64,000 nt of DNA, taken from the NCBI GenBank assembly GCA_948567375.1, contig OX419756.1, positions 65,424,333-65,488,332 of the forward strand. Direction: 5' to 3'. This document shows positions 1 to 12,158 of the stretch, in pieces. The notes below the pieces were generated by a model. It was given only the letters and a program-made list of their open reading frames with translations. It ran no database searches and had not been told where the DNA came from. The position numbers and the translations under genes are program-made. Each line of letters starts with the position of its first letter. The stretch's first letter is position 1. The DNA comes from Lunularia cruciata. Lineage: Eukaryota; Streptophyta; Marchantiopsida; Lunulariales; Lunulariaceae.

Positions 1-3000
1 GAACTCCTAAGAACTTAAAGGAAAGAAAGCAGGTTCGAATTCAATAGTCCTTACCCTGAGGCGGTGCTGCTTGGCGGCCTCCTCCTCTATCTCTCTGAAC
101 TTTGTATTGCAATTCCTTATTTCGTCTTCCTCCAGTTTTATCCGAGCCTCATAATCTGCCTTCCTCCTCTCCTGGTCAATCTTTTCTTTGGCATCCACAT
201 CTGAGAGTAGAGGTGAGGATAAGAATAAACGGCGATATCGTGAACCTTTTGGATGCTGAGCAAAAGACATAATAAGGATATTAAATGAATGGGAGACGTG
301 GCAGGTAGTTGATAACGTGAGCAGATGACAGAAACCATAAGGACCTAGATTCACATGAAACACTTACTCTCAGAGAAAAGGCGGACTGGCCGAACTGAAC
401 CAACACTAGTTGATATATGGCCACCATATCTTGACTTTTGCCATCGGTAGTGATTCTCTGGTGTCCAAAGATCCTGTACACCTAACCTTGGAGCTTCATC
501 TGCTCTTAGGTTCGCTTCAGATGTCCCTATAAACTGCCGAGTACAAAATGCAACAGTTGTTCGTACAGGTTATGTAACCAAATGCAACAGTCATTATTAC
601 AATTGTTCGTATCCGAATTCCATTGATGCAAAAAGTGTCTGATAAATTTGTAAACTGAGCTTCTGTGTGCGTGGAAAATACTTCACTTACAGAGTAATCA
701 AGAGCGGCTTGACCGCAGAGGACTTCCTTCACTACTTCAGGTCCGGAGATGGCTTGATCCAGTCTCATGGTGATACCAAGTTCTCGCATCTAACTCATGC
801 AACCAAAATCCATGTTGGAACAAAGAGTGTAATTGACACACCATGAACAAGAATCTAGGGAGAGGGTTTTCTAGTACATACCAAACGCATGCGAGGTGGT
901 CCTTTCGGTCTGGAGTGAAGGAGGTTCATTTGCAGTAGGAAAGAAAGAACAAAAGAAATGGCCAAAGAATGACAACCAGATCCGACCTCGCATTAAATGT
1001 ACTTTAGTGCGGAGGTACACACCTAGCTGACTAGCAGTCAAGACAGGCCGAGTACGGCCAGGAATCCTTACCTCGTTGGTAAGAGGGGGAGGATCTCCTC
1101 GCTGAACTTGTTTTTGGTTGATGATAGGACATCCATGTTGTCTTAAATGCTGCGCACAATAGTCTCGGTCTTCTGCGTCGAGTGTTATGAAGGACTACAA
1201 ACCACAAAGAAGAGAGGCATCACTAACATGAGCGAACAATCAACCAGGGAGAGTGTTGCAGCTGCATGGGGTACAGAAGTAGACATGAGAGACCAACTTA
1301 CTCTCCAAATATGGTTTGGGACATGATTTTCAATGTATGCCGCATTCGATTTGTCCGGAATTTGAACCTACAAGAACTCAAAAGCAGCACAAATTTCAGT
1401 GTCTTGGATAAGCTGGCGCTGCATAAGGACGCATTTGCAAAAGAGTAAACTCAGAAATATTATATGCTACAGTTTGAGGTTCAATTTGGACCAGGCTGCT
1501 ACTCGACAATTCCAGCTACCTCGAGAAGAACAGGTCCATAAACTTCGTTCTTGAACTTGTTTTGATGTCTTTGCGACTGAACCCATTCGTACGCTTCAAA
1601 AATACCATGCGCACCAGCGTTCTTGAGCGTATGGAGCAAACGGGATTTGACGCTGTTGATGTCTTGAAGTCTAATTTAGGAACACCAAAACGATGGGAAG
1701 AATCTCATCAAGAATTGGCTCATATGGTGGAGCACAGAGAATCAACCACCGTACAGCTCAACATAAAGCATTTTCACAGCTAAGCGGCAGAAAACATGAG
1801 GAAGAATACCTCACTCTCCTGTACTGACGGTGGAATTCAGAGTTTATGGTGGGCCAAGTACCTGCGGTTACACTGATCAAGAGACCTTGATAGTTGCCCA
1901 ATATTGGCCTCTTTCTCTTGCCTGAGTTGCTTTTGCTCCAGGCCTTGCATTTGAAAATATTCAATCTTAGCCGCAATGTCCCGCTGTTGGGCAGAAGATC
2001 CAAGCACCGTTCACAAATCGTTACTAAACAGTACGGTTAAAGAAACTCAATTTGATCTCAAAGAGAGATGTAAATAGTCTAGAGCATTTGCGACAACGAG
2101 CAGAGAAAAAGAGAACAATGATGTTCAGCGTTACAGCAGATCAGAAAAAATAACCGTACGATTTGCTCTTTTGGAGGCTGATATTCAGGCAAGTTGGCAT
2201 ACTCGGCCTCGGCAAGGGCAACATCTTGCTGCGCGCTCTCAATTCTTTGTTGTCGTAGTGCTTCTCTTTTATTTACTTCTTGAATATCCGTAAGCTGGGC
2301 CCGAGCTCTCGAACCCTGTGCTTAATTGAAGACTTCAACGGTAAGATAGGGACTGGCTTAGACATCCGACAACTGGAACCTAAATTCATGAACGAGGAAA
2401 CAACTTTAAAGAGAGGGACATTTGAGTGGAGGAGTTCTAAGACTGCGAAGACTGCAAACTAGGGCACATAGGTCAGCTCTCCGCTATACGTACTAAGCTT
2501 CGAGGCACTCGCACTGAAAACGTTAAACACTTATGAAAATTTTTAGCAACAATGCTCTAGCAAGACGAAGCAGGATTGTTAACGATCTGTACCATTTCTG
2601 ATTCTTGATCTGCGATTTGGCGCAGTCTAGACTCACTGGTAGACTTTAAGCCTAAGAGCTTTTTACTAGCTTCTTCGGCGACCTGTTTTTCTGATCTCAG
2701 GGCCCTGCACATCCGCGAACATAATGGATAGGTTTCCTGCCCCACACCTAAGCCCAGAAATGGCTCAACTCCTCTTCTGACTGTCAACAACAGAAATTTT
2801 TCCCACATAGATAACTTCCAGATCTAACGTGCGACATAGACAGACTTACAGCAATGGTGCCTGCAGCTCCTGTTGCTGAGTCAGAGCATCCCGCAATTTG
2901 GTTTTCGCTACAGCCTCAGCTTCTTTACGAGCCTGATAGTCAACTCTTTTTTCGTCATATTGCAGCCAAACAACCTTCTTCTTCAGAGATTCGGCCTGTT

Positions 3001-4795
3001 CGAAGTCAAAGCCAGATCTTTGTCAATCCCTCCACTAATAGCTGGACTCCGCACTATGAATATGCTCGTGTCCATGTGTGAGAATCTATGAAGCACTTGT
3101 ACGACGGGTGCCAAAATGTAAGCAGATTACTTCAAGCAAGATTTTGCACCTTAGCCAGAAATTCGTTCCTTTGGCGCAAACGCTGGCCATCTTCTTCGAG
3201 TTCCCGACCATTCGCTTTGCTTTGAGCCAATGTGCTTTCCAGTTGCGTGACAGTCTGTTTAACAAAATCGAGTACGAACACCTGCTTAAGACGCCTTCTC
3301 AAAAATACAGTTTCGAAAATTCGAAGCAGTCACGGGGCTTGGTGGGAAAGTTGATGTTCACTTACTGTCTGAAGTTTTTTCAGGTCCTCACTCTTGACAA
3401 TCAATGTCCGATGTTGAGCCGACAGCTCTGGATCTCCGACAGCTTTCTCGGTTTCTTCCAAAAGCTCAATCGGACTAAGCTTTGCAAACTCACAGACCCT
3501 GTCTTGAGGTAGAAACTGCGAACTCACATAAGTTGGTAGCATGCATCGGAATTTGTTACCCACGAGGTCTTGCACTCGAGACCTAAAGCGTGTACATTCA
3601 ACAATGGCAGTTCCTACTAGCTTCAAGTTGAAAATATCCAGAATATGTGTATGTGGCAATTTAGAATTGCCATGCGGTTGGAGAGCTCCACGATGGGTCG
3701 GGCAATCACACAAGCTTACTTGCGTCAAATTGTTCAGTTGAATGTTAAATCCTCGGACGACGTCCTGTATCTCCTTCTTTGAAACTGGCCGGTCTGAAGT
3801 GAGAAGATAACTGTCAGTGCAGGTGCACAAGGCCAACATCCACGCTTACAAATTAATCCAAGTAATGTTCTCAACGTGCAATAAGGAGTAGCGGGCAGAG
3901 AAGGTTCCCCGAACAGAACTGTTGTAATGTAAGTGATCCTAGAGGAAAAGTTCTCCTTGAGTTAGGTGCTTGAAACAATTCATGATTCCGTGCCCACATA
4001 TGGCGACATAGGTAACTCCCACTGCGGAGTACAAAACGGGGATCACAGCACGTTTATAAAAATCAGGAGTACAGCTACTTCATGCTGCGACAGCACATAT
4101 TTTTCCTGACGTGATCAAGGATAGAATCGGAAGCATACCGTTGAGCAACCAGTCTGTCTTATTTCGTGTGTTGATCTTCCTCGTGATAACCACAACATCA
4201 GCGTCCGAATTCCCCCGTAGAGAAATCTTTGTCCATCCGGACTCTTCGCCTCGTTTAACAAAATCACCAATGGTGGTTGCTCGCCCAAGGAGCTGTATGC
4301 CGTTGCATTCAACTCAATTCAATTCAGTTCAATCCGATCGAATCAGACAGGTCATGTGCAGACACGACGCGGTGATAGCAATCTCTGCGCTAAAACGACT
4401 GAAGGAAACTGGCACATTGAAAGAAGCAAAGTTGCAAACCTGAGGCTCCCCGGCGAGGCCGAGGCATATCGCACAGACCAAGGAGCTTTTACCCGTTCCA
4501 TTAGGACCAATGACGAGGTTGAGCCGAGGTCCAGGCTTCGACTTGATATATCCATACGTCATGAAATTTTGAACCTCAATCTCGACAATATTGCCCGGTC
4601 CATAATCATCGTCCCCCCTATTAACAAGCACCCGAAGCACCAGAATATGAGCTCCGATATTGCAATCCTCCAACCGCGGGGAGAGTCTACCGCAAAATGC
4701 TGGCGCACTCAAGCTAGGGTGTAGTACAACTTTCTCACATACCGCAAGGTCGTCTTAGCACGCTTTGAAGGTCGAGAGGAGGTCGGAATCGTCAT
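1..4795 (-). CDS. SMC5: SMC5, structural maintenance of chromosomes protein 5 (5' part, 16 exons, runs off the window)
   Basis: SMC5 is the ATPase arm of the nuclear SMC5/6 complex, which acts in homologous-recombination repair and sister-chromatid alignment. I place exons, in transcript order, at 4795-4743, 4617-4440, 4292-4139, 3793-3720, 3515-3366, 3254-3150, 2995-2850, 2704-2584, 2315-2160, 1983-1862, 1652-1520, 1367-1302, 1194-1072, 789-691, 533-368 and 200-55. All use GT-AG and the phases close to 664 uninterrupted codons. The ATG at 4795 was chosen because its short exon (MTIPTSSRPSKR) splices in frame to the head domain. Walker A (GPNGTGKS) is at residues 55-62. The N-terminal head, one coiled-coil arm and the hinge (IFEAYEWVQ, EVYGPVLLE, then PENHYRW beyond it) follow the family order. 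SMC5 proteins are near 1,050 residues, so the second arm and the Walker B head lie beyond position 1. The 3' end of the exon at 2584 is the least certain junction. Confidence 0.93.
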
Positions 4796-5476
4796 TTTCT
4801 ACGCCTTTCGACCATAAATTCAACGCTCCTCCGATGCTGCACACTCGAATGCAGAGAGGGGCGAAATCCTCGTACTCCTTCAAAGATATCAGGTCAGGGA
4901 ACTAGAAGAACGGGTTTAGAAGTAAAATTTCATCAAATCGACGAGGACCGACGCTCGAGCGAGGACCTCCGACAGAAGAATCTGAAGAGTTCGAGCGTAG
5001 CGTGAATCAAATTTGGCGGGAGTTCTCACAAGGATTCCACCAATTCCGCTCAATGGCTATACACTACCGTATGTGTCCGTAGAAAACAGTTCCCTACTGT
5101 ACCGTACAGTTAGCCGGTGAATCACCACGTCTTAACCACATCCCCTTCTTGCCATTAAAGGTACTGCAGTCGCTTAGTTATACAGTGCAGTACATGTCCT
5201 CCTTAACCTACGTTTACACAATGGGACTCCACAAGGACTCCTCTCTTCAATCGCATGCTCTAAAGTTTTCCGGGTGGAAGAAGTTCTGGGCATCAGCCAA
5301 ATTGGATAACGTGACATTTCAACCAAATTTGCCTACAAGAAAGAGGGTGATCTATTTAACAAATCCAGAAGAGGAGGTCCATTAGCACATTCAAATTGCA
5401 TCGAATTGCATCGAATTGCATTACCTTTTGATATCAAAATTTAGGGGCATTACCAGTAGCACTATCTTTTGCGCAT
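4796..5476. other. SMC5 upstream region, no gene seen
   Basis: This stretch should hold the SMC5 promoter and 5' leader, but I see no clear TATA box. A short tandem decamer (ATCGAATTGC, about three units) lies at about 5395-5421. Open frames here are short and match nothing I recognise. Confidence 0.5.
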
Positions 5477-5767
5477 TTGGGCTTAGCCCCATTTTATCTT
5501 TTTCGTTTCCCTTTGTACGGCTTGATGAGGTCTTCCTATCACGAAGGATGGGAATTTATCTTGTACGGCTTGATGGGGCTTCTCATCCTTCTGGTTATGC
5601 TATGCGTGTCCCTTTCTCTTTTGTATCAAAACTAGACCGCTTTTGCTCAATAAGAAGGAGAAAAACGAAAGAAAAAGCGACCGCGTAGCAAACACGAAGG
5701 ATAGGAAAGAACCCCATCAAGCCGTACAACGGAGAGACATAAACGGTAAAATGGGGCTAAGCCCCAA
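5477..5767. repeat. Inverted-repeat (MITE-like) copy of the 'TTAGCCCC' family
   Basis: About 290 bp with long inverted ends. The left end reads GGGCTTAGCCCCATTTTA and continues through TTGTACGGCTTGATG; the right end is the reverse complement, ending GGGGCTAAGCCCCA. The arms match over roughly 60-70 bp with a few differences. No protein is encoded. The same arm occurs alone or paired at 6724-6835, 22801-22905, 24838-24880, 26795-26860, 30660-30943 and 50122-50215. It could be a MITE, or two tails of the LINE family in opposite orientation. Confidence 0.7.
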
Positions 5768-6723
5768 TAAAAATAGAACATAGTCTTGCGGTGTTTAACA
5801 AATCGGATCACATCAGACGTGGGTTCGAGTGCATGTATGCTCTCGAACAACGTGCGAACTAAGTAAAGAACAATTTTGTCAATTCAAGGTCTTTTCCAGT
5901 CTGTCGTTTGGTTGTCAACATGCACAGTAAAAGGAGAAAACGAGCATTCCCGAACTTGTTAGAAATATCAAATTCGTACAAGGTTTATGAACCAAACAAT
6001 TATCTGAGCAATATTGAAATTCAGAGTATGAGTTGCAAAGCACTGTGTTTCGAGCTAATTCAACAATTTTCTTTTATGTACACAATAAGCTTGAGACAAG
6101 CGCCACTTGTTCATCACAATAGCCATGTGAGTTCAACTGTTATACAAGGGTCTTGTTGCTGAACCTGGACTTAGGAAAATAATGAAGTCAATCCTTGATT
6201 TAGTGAGAAGTTATTTTCTATTGTGTGTTTCACATTGAGGAAGTTATTTCTCTCCTCCATTGAAATTGATTGTACATTTTGTCATGTGATACGAAGCTTA
6301 TATATGACTTATTACTTCTCCACTAAGAAGTGATAGCAGTGAAGAGGATACAAACTTAAGTGCAGGGTGAGAAACATCAATTTTTCTAAGTTGGATATAT
6401 AATTTTCTAACTAAAATACTCAAAAACTAGAGAACCACTAACTCCACTTTTATACCAACGAAGAAATTATCTTCCGAAAGCGAAATGAACAAGAATCGTC
6501 AGAGTTATAAATGCATTGACTACATCCATGTAATATGTCATCGAGAAAATTTATCTTAGTTGACAAAAGATTAGGGTAATAACAGAATACTTGAACATTG
6601 TCTGGATTATTAATATTGATAGTAAATTGCACTACTAATACAGTTCTTTTCACCTTCACGCTATATCTTAAAGATTTGGAGAGTTTTACATTCACACTTC
6701 CATCTTCACTTTATCTTGAAGGT
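5768..6723. other. AT-rich intergenic DNA, nothing recognised
   Basis: No coding signal, RNA gene or long repeat could be supported. Short open frames occur on both strands but look random in composition. Confidence 0.5.
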
Positions 6724-6835
6724 TTGAGGCTTAGCTCCATTTTACCTCTTAGGTTTTATCTTCGTATGGTTTGATGCGGTCTTCCTATCCTTTTTGTTAT
6801 TGTTATTTATATGTGTCGCTTTTCTCTCTATCTTG
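6724..6835 (+). repeat. Single arm of the 'TTAGCCCC' repeat flanked by 14-bp direct repeats
   Basis: A degenerate single arm (GGCTTAGCTCCATTTTACC, then a match to the CGGCTTGATGGGGTCTTCC block and to GTCGC near the end). It is bracketed by TATCTTGAAGGTTT, seen just before it (about 6711-6724) and again at about 6831-6844. Such a duplication is the size left by target-primed retroposition, so this copy may be a very short LINE-type insertion rather than a DNA transposon. Confidence 0.55.
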
Positions 6836-7599
6836 AAGGTTTAGATTTACTATATTCACACTTGTATATGTAGAGCAAGTCTCAAAAGTGATCCTCATTT
6901 CGTCTAGATTTTTTCTTCCAAGTAGGAGGTTTGAGGATCTTGGTCTCATTTCTAGGTATAGATGATTTGTTTGGTTTTCTGCTTTCTGATACACCCAGTC
7001 AAACTATACCAATATCAAACCTAAAAGCTGATGCTCTTTGAGATTAAAACAAAAAAAGAAACATTGAGACAAATTTAGCGATGGTTTAACTTGCTAGGTA
7101 AACACTCTTGAAAGGTAAGAGTTAACATTCAGACCTTAATGAGCGGTACATACTTTTTGATGTGGTGATGGTTAACTTCTTGGGGTGGACTCTATGGTTT
7201 AAAAAAGTCATATAAGCAAGGTAGCAACGACCATTGCCAAGAAGGCAGAAAAGACCCTTACTTATCATGATATGTTGCAAATACATTCGCGTTCTTAAAA
7301 GTTTATGTTTTTTATGCATTTCAATCATCTTGATGATCTTTTTGGAGAGACTAAAACTAATAGTCTATTACAGAGGAGAGATGCTATGGTAGTTTCCTAT
7401 ACCACTCTCGCCCCATGATTGTTAATAGAATTTAGGTCACTCTAAAATGTTCTTGGACTTTGGAACTATGTAGATGTATAACTATAATGAGAACTTCTTG
7501 TCACGTTTCGGACACTCTCACCTCATCAACTATGATACACTTAAGAGGATCTTTCTCCCACAATCCCTCATTCGTTTTCTAAAACTTTTTGTCCGGTTG
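6836..7599. other. AT-rich intergenic DNA, nothing recognised
   Basis: No gene or structured repeat seen between the short repeat and the start of similarity among LINE copies near 7600. Confidence 0.45.
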
Positions 7600-9796
7600 G
7601 TAACTTTCTTTCCCATGGCTGCGGGAAGCAGCGGGAGAGTGTGGAGACAGGAGAGGAGAGGGAGAGACGTGAGACAATTTCTATAATTTTTGAGGGCTCT
7701 CTAGCATGTAGCATTCGAGTGAATAGTCTATTCTCTTTGTTTTTCAATTTCAATTCCATTGGCACCTAGATTGAAGACTATGGAGAATGGAGTAGAAAGT
7801 TATGAAGATTTTTAGTTTTTTTAGGGTTTAGAGTGATCATTATACATTGAGAGTGATGGGTCGGGAATTTTCATTTCCAATCTCTTGGTTCTCATAATTA
7901 AGTTCCATGGGAATTTAGTTTGAAAATTTTGGGGATGGAAATTGAAAGTTATGAGAGCTTATAGATTTTAGGGTTTGGAGAGATTGTTTTCTTATGTGAG
8001 TTGGGATGTGAGTGGTTGTGGTTTTGCAGATATGGGGAGATATGGAGAGGAGCAGCATGTGTTACTATCACTATTCTTGTGCTAGCCATGGCTACACCTT
8101 CCCATGTGGGGTCACCTTGAGCGGGTCGGGATACACCATGCCCGATGTGTCACCGATGCTTTACCTCGTAAGGGGTAAAGACACATGTGGGAAGGATGTA
8201 CAAGGACTATGATTGGACCACTTGGGATGCCCACATGAGATGAGCGACCACATTGACAGCAGTGATACTCGGGATTATGCATGCTTCTTCTATACCTTTG
8301 TTGATCATTCCAGGGATACCGATCGAGTCGTGGGAGTGGTTAACTTCTCAGGCGGGTTGCATTTTGGGGTTATTTGAGACTTGTTTTCCATGTCCACGTC
8401 TATTCCTTAGGCTACCCCGCACACTCCATGATGAGGCTAGATAGGCTTCTTGCCTACCATTGGATTGTTTGGCACATGATCCCTTGGACAAGTTTGCATG
8501 GTTCATATTCCTCCTACTCCCTCAATGGTGTCTTCGTTATGCTAGAGGAGGACGTGCGGGGCATAGAGAGGTGGCGGCTAGATTTCATCAATTCCAAGCG
8601 GGGGATTGGGCAGCCCTTTAGGACGAGTTTGTTAGGGCTACACGATTTAGGAGACAAACATCACCACAAGATACCACAGATTCCACTCGATTATGATGAT
8701 GTAGGACATTGGGTCAGGCGGGAGAGTTTAGTAGAGCAGCATGAGCGCTACACCCTTTGTCTTTAGCGAGTCCTACTAATGAGACTATCTCTTCCCTACG
8801 CTCATTGCATCCTATAGCAGTAGAGGGACTACCATTAGAGGTCATAGATTATCAGCCTAAGTAGCCTTTATGTCTTGATAGGTCGTTATTTGCACAAGCA
8901 TTGTGCACTACCTCTCGCCTTTCCTCATGAGGCTTGTCAGGGATGGTTTATGAGCACCTTAGAGATTGCTTCAAGGTAGATGATCCTTCTAGTAGTTTTA
9001 CCAAGTTGTTTCAAGCGGTTGCAGTAGTAGCATGAGGAGACATTCCTATATTTGTTAGTCAAGTGTTAGGTGCTAGTCGACTTCTCACAATGGAGAAGGA
9101 CACGGGAGGCATTAGACCGATTGCTATTGGAGAGATCTTTTTGCGTTTGGTCAGTCATACCATTGTCCTTTAGCATCATTCTCACTTTTGACAACACCTT
9201 CGTCCACATCAATTTGGAGTAGCTACACCTAGAGGATGTGAGGCTATATCTTTAGGCATTAGAGCACTCCTAGATATCCATCCAAAGTAGGTCATCCTAT
9301 AGGTGGATGTTGAGAACGCTTTTAATAGCGTCTCACATGCATCCATCTTTAGAGAGCTTAGGGAGGCTGGTGGATCCTTGGCGAGTCTCATTCCTTTTGT
9401 GCAGTCTTTTTATGGCTCTCTCGCTTCCCTTTACTACCAGCATGGTGGTTCATAGGAAGGAGTCACCATCTTGGAGTCAACTATTGGTACACGTCAAGGA
9501 GATCCTTTGGGGGGTCCTTATTTGCCATGGCTCACTTTAGAGCTCTCCTATCTACTACTTTGGCCATGCTAAGTTGTGTATTTCCCTCCTTGGCAGATGA
9601 TACATACATTGTAGGCCCTGTAGATCAGATTAGGCAGGCCTTTGACTACTTGACTACCAAGCTACATCTAGTAGGCTTTAGAGTCAAGGTGTCAAAGTGT
9701 AGGGCATGGTCCCCTTCAGGTATCCCTCCCCACCTTGAGCTTCCAAAGGGGTGTATCACATCCACAGATGGACTTCATGTTCTTGGAGTGCCAATA
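7600..9796 (+). mobile_element. LINE copy 1, 5' piece (leader, zinc-finger region, RT fingers and palm)
   Basis: The leader matches LINE copies 2 and 3; similarity begins near 7600. A degenerate C2H2 finger region lies at about 8085-8230. RT motifs follow: a KDTGGIRPIAIGEI-type block at about 9098-9145, VDVENAFNSVSHA-type at about 9302, GTRQGDPLGG at about 9484 and a LADDT catalytic-loop match at about 9592. The QGDPLGG motif and single-ORF layout suit a non-LTR retrotransposon of the R2-like superclade. In-frame stops and frame changes throughout show it is dead. The element continues at 10554 and 21823. Confidence 0.8.
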
Positions 9797-10553
9797 TGTA
9801 ATACTCTGAGGATAGGAGACCTGAAGAGAAACACACCCTGAGAACACACCCTTTCACACTCAAACTCCGATGCCCCAAAGGAGCACCTTCTCTTTATTAT
9901 ATAAGCAAAACGGATCTCCTCCAATGAAGCTCCATTGTAGGATTAGGTACATAGATAGGTGACATGTTAGCAAGCTCCACCCTTGGATTACTTACTTGGA
10001 TGGGTGACATGTTGGTCCTGGTCCTATCTGGTTGGTCAAATAAGCTTTGATCAGAGGGAATCTTTTAGGGAATCTTCTTGTAGGAATCTTGGAATCACGT
10101 GGGTGAGGTACCATTGGAAAGCTCTCAATGAGAAAAAGTAAGGGGGAGGGAAGGCCAGCCGTTCCTCCATGAGTGGAGAAGGATTCTGCATATTTTCAAG
10201 GCCTAATTCATCCGTTTAGGCCTCCGAAATTACCTTCAAAGATTTCAAGCATATTTTGGTTCCAACTCTATTAGTAGAAGTCCCCTTTTGGTGATACCTC
10301 TTTCTGATATATTCAGTCCATCTTGTGTACCATCCTTCCAGATGTTACCAACCCAATTCTCACCTTCAGATTATAGGTCTAGCTATTGGTTCTAAGGTTT
10401 TCAAATCTATTTTGGTTTTCTGCCCTATTAGAAGAAGTACCCTTTTGGTGATACTTCTATCTGATCTATTTTGACCATCATTCCAAACATCATTCCAAAT
10501 GTTACCAAACCAAATTTCACATCTAGATCATATGGCTAGCTCTTGGTATTTCA
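9797..10553 (+). mobile_element. Solo LTR (about 757 bp) inside LINE copy 1
   Basis: Begins TGTAATACTC and is flanked by CAATA at 9792-9796 and 10554-10558, a 5-bp target duplication that interrupts LINE sequence continuous in copy 3. It contains a TATA-like TTATTATATAAG at about 9893-9904 and no coding capacity. Its relatives are at 12856-13597 and 41162-41902. No internal region is present, so it is the single-LTR relic of a full element; the family is not identifiable from the LTR alone. Confidence 0.8.
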
Positions 10554-11069
10554 CAATAGGATCGGAGGATTTTGTCACACGCTTCTTGGACGCTGCCCTT
10601 GTAGAGGATGTTCTCCATGTGGATGACCTTCCATTACTAGGAGATCTGTAGGTGGCATTTGGTATACTCTCTTCCAGTATTGCTCGTCAACCATCCTACC
10701 TCATCCGTACAGTTCTCCCCTCACCGTCCTTCCTATCACGTCTGAGAGCATTTGATAGGAGGATTATGGGAGTCTTTGGTGATATTATTGGACCAAGGAC
10801 TTTTGAGTGTGTGACAGGGGATTTGGCACGTAGATAGACGGCTCTATTGATCTCATGTGGTGGGGTTGGCTTGCTTTTTATGGAGGAGATGACACCTATA
10901 GCGTTTTTGGGTAGTTGGGCTCTCTCGGCACCCCTACTTTCCTCTCATTTTGTGGTTGCTGATAGGCCAGTTTTGGAGACTTATGTGAAAGAGGTGGAGG
11001 GAGGATCCTTTTCTCTCCAGGTGTTATTGCAACAAACAAGAGATAGTCTATCCCCACGAGCACGAGAGG
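10554..11069 (+). mobile_element. LINE copy 1, middle piece (post-RT thumb region)
   Basis: Continues the LINE reading beyond the catalytic palm, with the blocks VAFGILSSSIARRPSYLIRT and FGDIIGPRTFECVTGDLA, which also occur in copies 2 and 3. It stops at CGAGAGG, where the methyltransferase retrotransposon is inserted. A stop falls inside the FGDIIGP block region in this copy. Confidence 0.75.
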
Positions 11070-11731
11070 TGTCGTGCGTATATACATCGCTACACAACAT
11101 ACATCACTGTCAACATCATACACTATAGAAGCACAACTCACACATAAGTCATACATAGACTCTAAAGTGTCATAATAATCAGATTGCTTAACACTCTCAA
11201 CTCATCTCAACTCAAATCAGTACTTGATCTGTCACTCTATAAACTGCCAACAATTGGGCACTGATTACAGTCAAGCCACACCCACTCAAGCATAGAGAAT
11301 CCAGGTGACGCTCGCCGGCCTCTATCCACCATAGCCAGGAACTTGAAAGCTCAACATCAAAGAAGTGAGCTCTCTGGAGCTCACTTCAAAACTATACCCC
11401 TTGGACTCGAGCTAGCACTAAAACCCTAACGGTCTCGCTGACGGCACACTCGATGGTGCAAATGGTGCAAAGTGACGGTGGGCCCCACCATGAAGTCAGT
11501 ACTCCAAACACCAAATCAGACTGTCAGAAAGTAATCCTTGAGAAACTACTAGAATAACTCTAACTACTATCACTAGAACTCTAGTGTCCGAGCAGCTAGA
11601 TGCGGAACTACAAATGGCGTGATAGTTGTCGTGCGTATATACATTGCTACACAACATACATCGCTGTCAACATCATACACTATAGAAGCACAACTCACAC
11701 ATAAGTCATACATAGACTCTAAAGTGCCACA
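11070..11731 (-). repeat. 3' terminal repeat block of the methyltransferase element
   Basis: On the minus strand it begins TGTGGCAC directly after the polypurine run and ends GCACGACA, so the outer limits have the TG...CA form of an LTR. Inside it has three parts: a segment of about 104 bp (11731-11628), a segment of about 460 bp (11627-11166), then a second near-identical copy of the first segment (11165-11070). The 460-bp segment is shared with the far end of the element; the 104-bp segment is not. Confidence 0.75.
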
Positions 11732-11745
11732 ATCGCCCCCCTAGC
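11732..11745 (-). other. Polypurine tract of the methyltransferase element
   Basis: On the minus strand AGCTAGGGGGGCGAT lies immediately before the TGTGGCAC start of the terminal block, the position where plus-strand DNA synthesis is primed in LTR elements. Confidence 0.6.
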
Positions 11746-11899
11746 TGGTGGTTAGGTCCCTCTAACTCCAGATAGCCATCTACTCTAAGTATATGGTATA
11801 CCCTCTAATGGGCAAAGATCAAGAGGCCGGGTGCTATGGAGCCCCATCGTTAGTCGTCTGTCTGCAATCTATACCATATAAAGAATGAACTAGCTATAG

Positions 11900-12125
11900 G
11901 TCAAGTACATCTAGGACATAACCATTGTCCCTGAGGAACCACCGTGAGGGGAGGAGTCATACATGCCATATGCCATCCTCTCAAACAGCTATCACACACT
12001 AACATAGTTGCAGCTCCACCAGAAGAGCCACATAACATACACCTCAAGCCTACACGTACAAGTGCCAAGCTTGGGTCCATAGAACCATCAATGTTTGGGA
12101 GGTGGCATGGCGCACAATTGCGCAC
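11900..12125 (-). pseudogene. PHD finger at the end of the integrase region
   Basis: A zinc-finger pattern C-x2-C ... C-x2-C-x4-H-x2-C ... W-x-C-x2-C is visible, including CDSCLRGWHMAC and GQWLCPRC. This is the PHD (histone-tail reader) signature. It follows the integrase C-terminal region and so occupies the place where chromoviruses carry a chromodomain. By family logic it could have steered integration to a chromatin mark; that is inference. Confidence 0.8.
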
Positions 12126-12158
12126 ATGATCCTTCCAAACAACACCATCACGTTCTTC

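Noticed and set aside
2280-2462. An extra SMC5 exon between 2315 and 2584
   Set aside because: Joining the exons ending at 2584 and starting at 2315 keeps phase and family-like coiled-coil spacing; the frame between them does not look like coiled coil.
4111-4724. Plus-strand open frames of 110-122 codons opposite the SMC5 head
   Set aside because: They are shadows of SMC5 exons, whose motifs and splice phases are clear on the minus strand.
5815-5845. GGGTTCGAG phrase as a tRNA B box
   Set aside because: No matching A box or acceptor stem is nearby.
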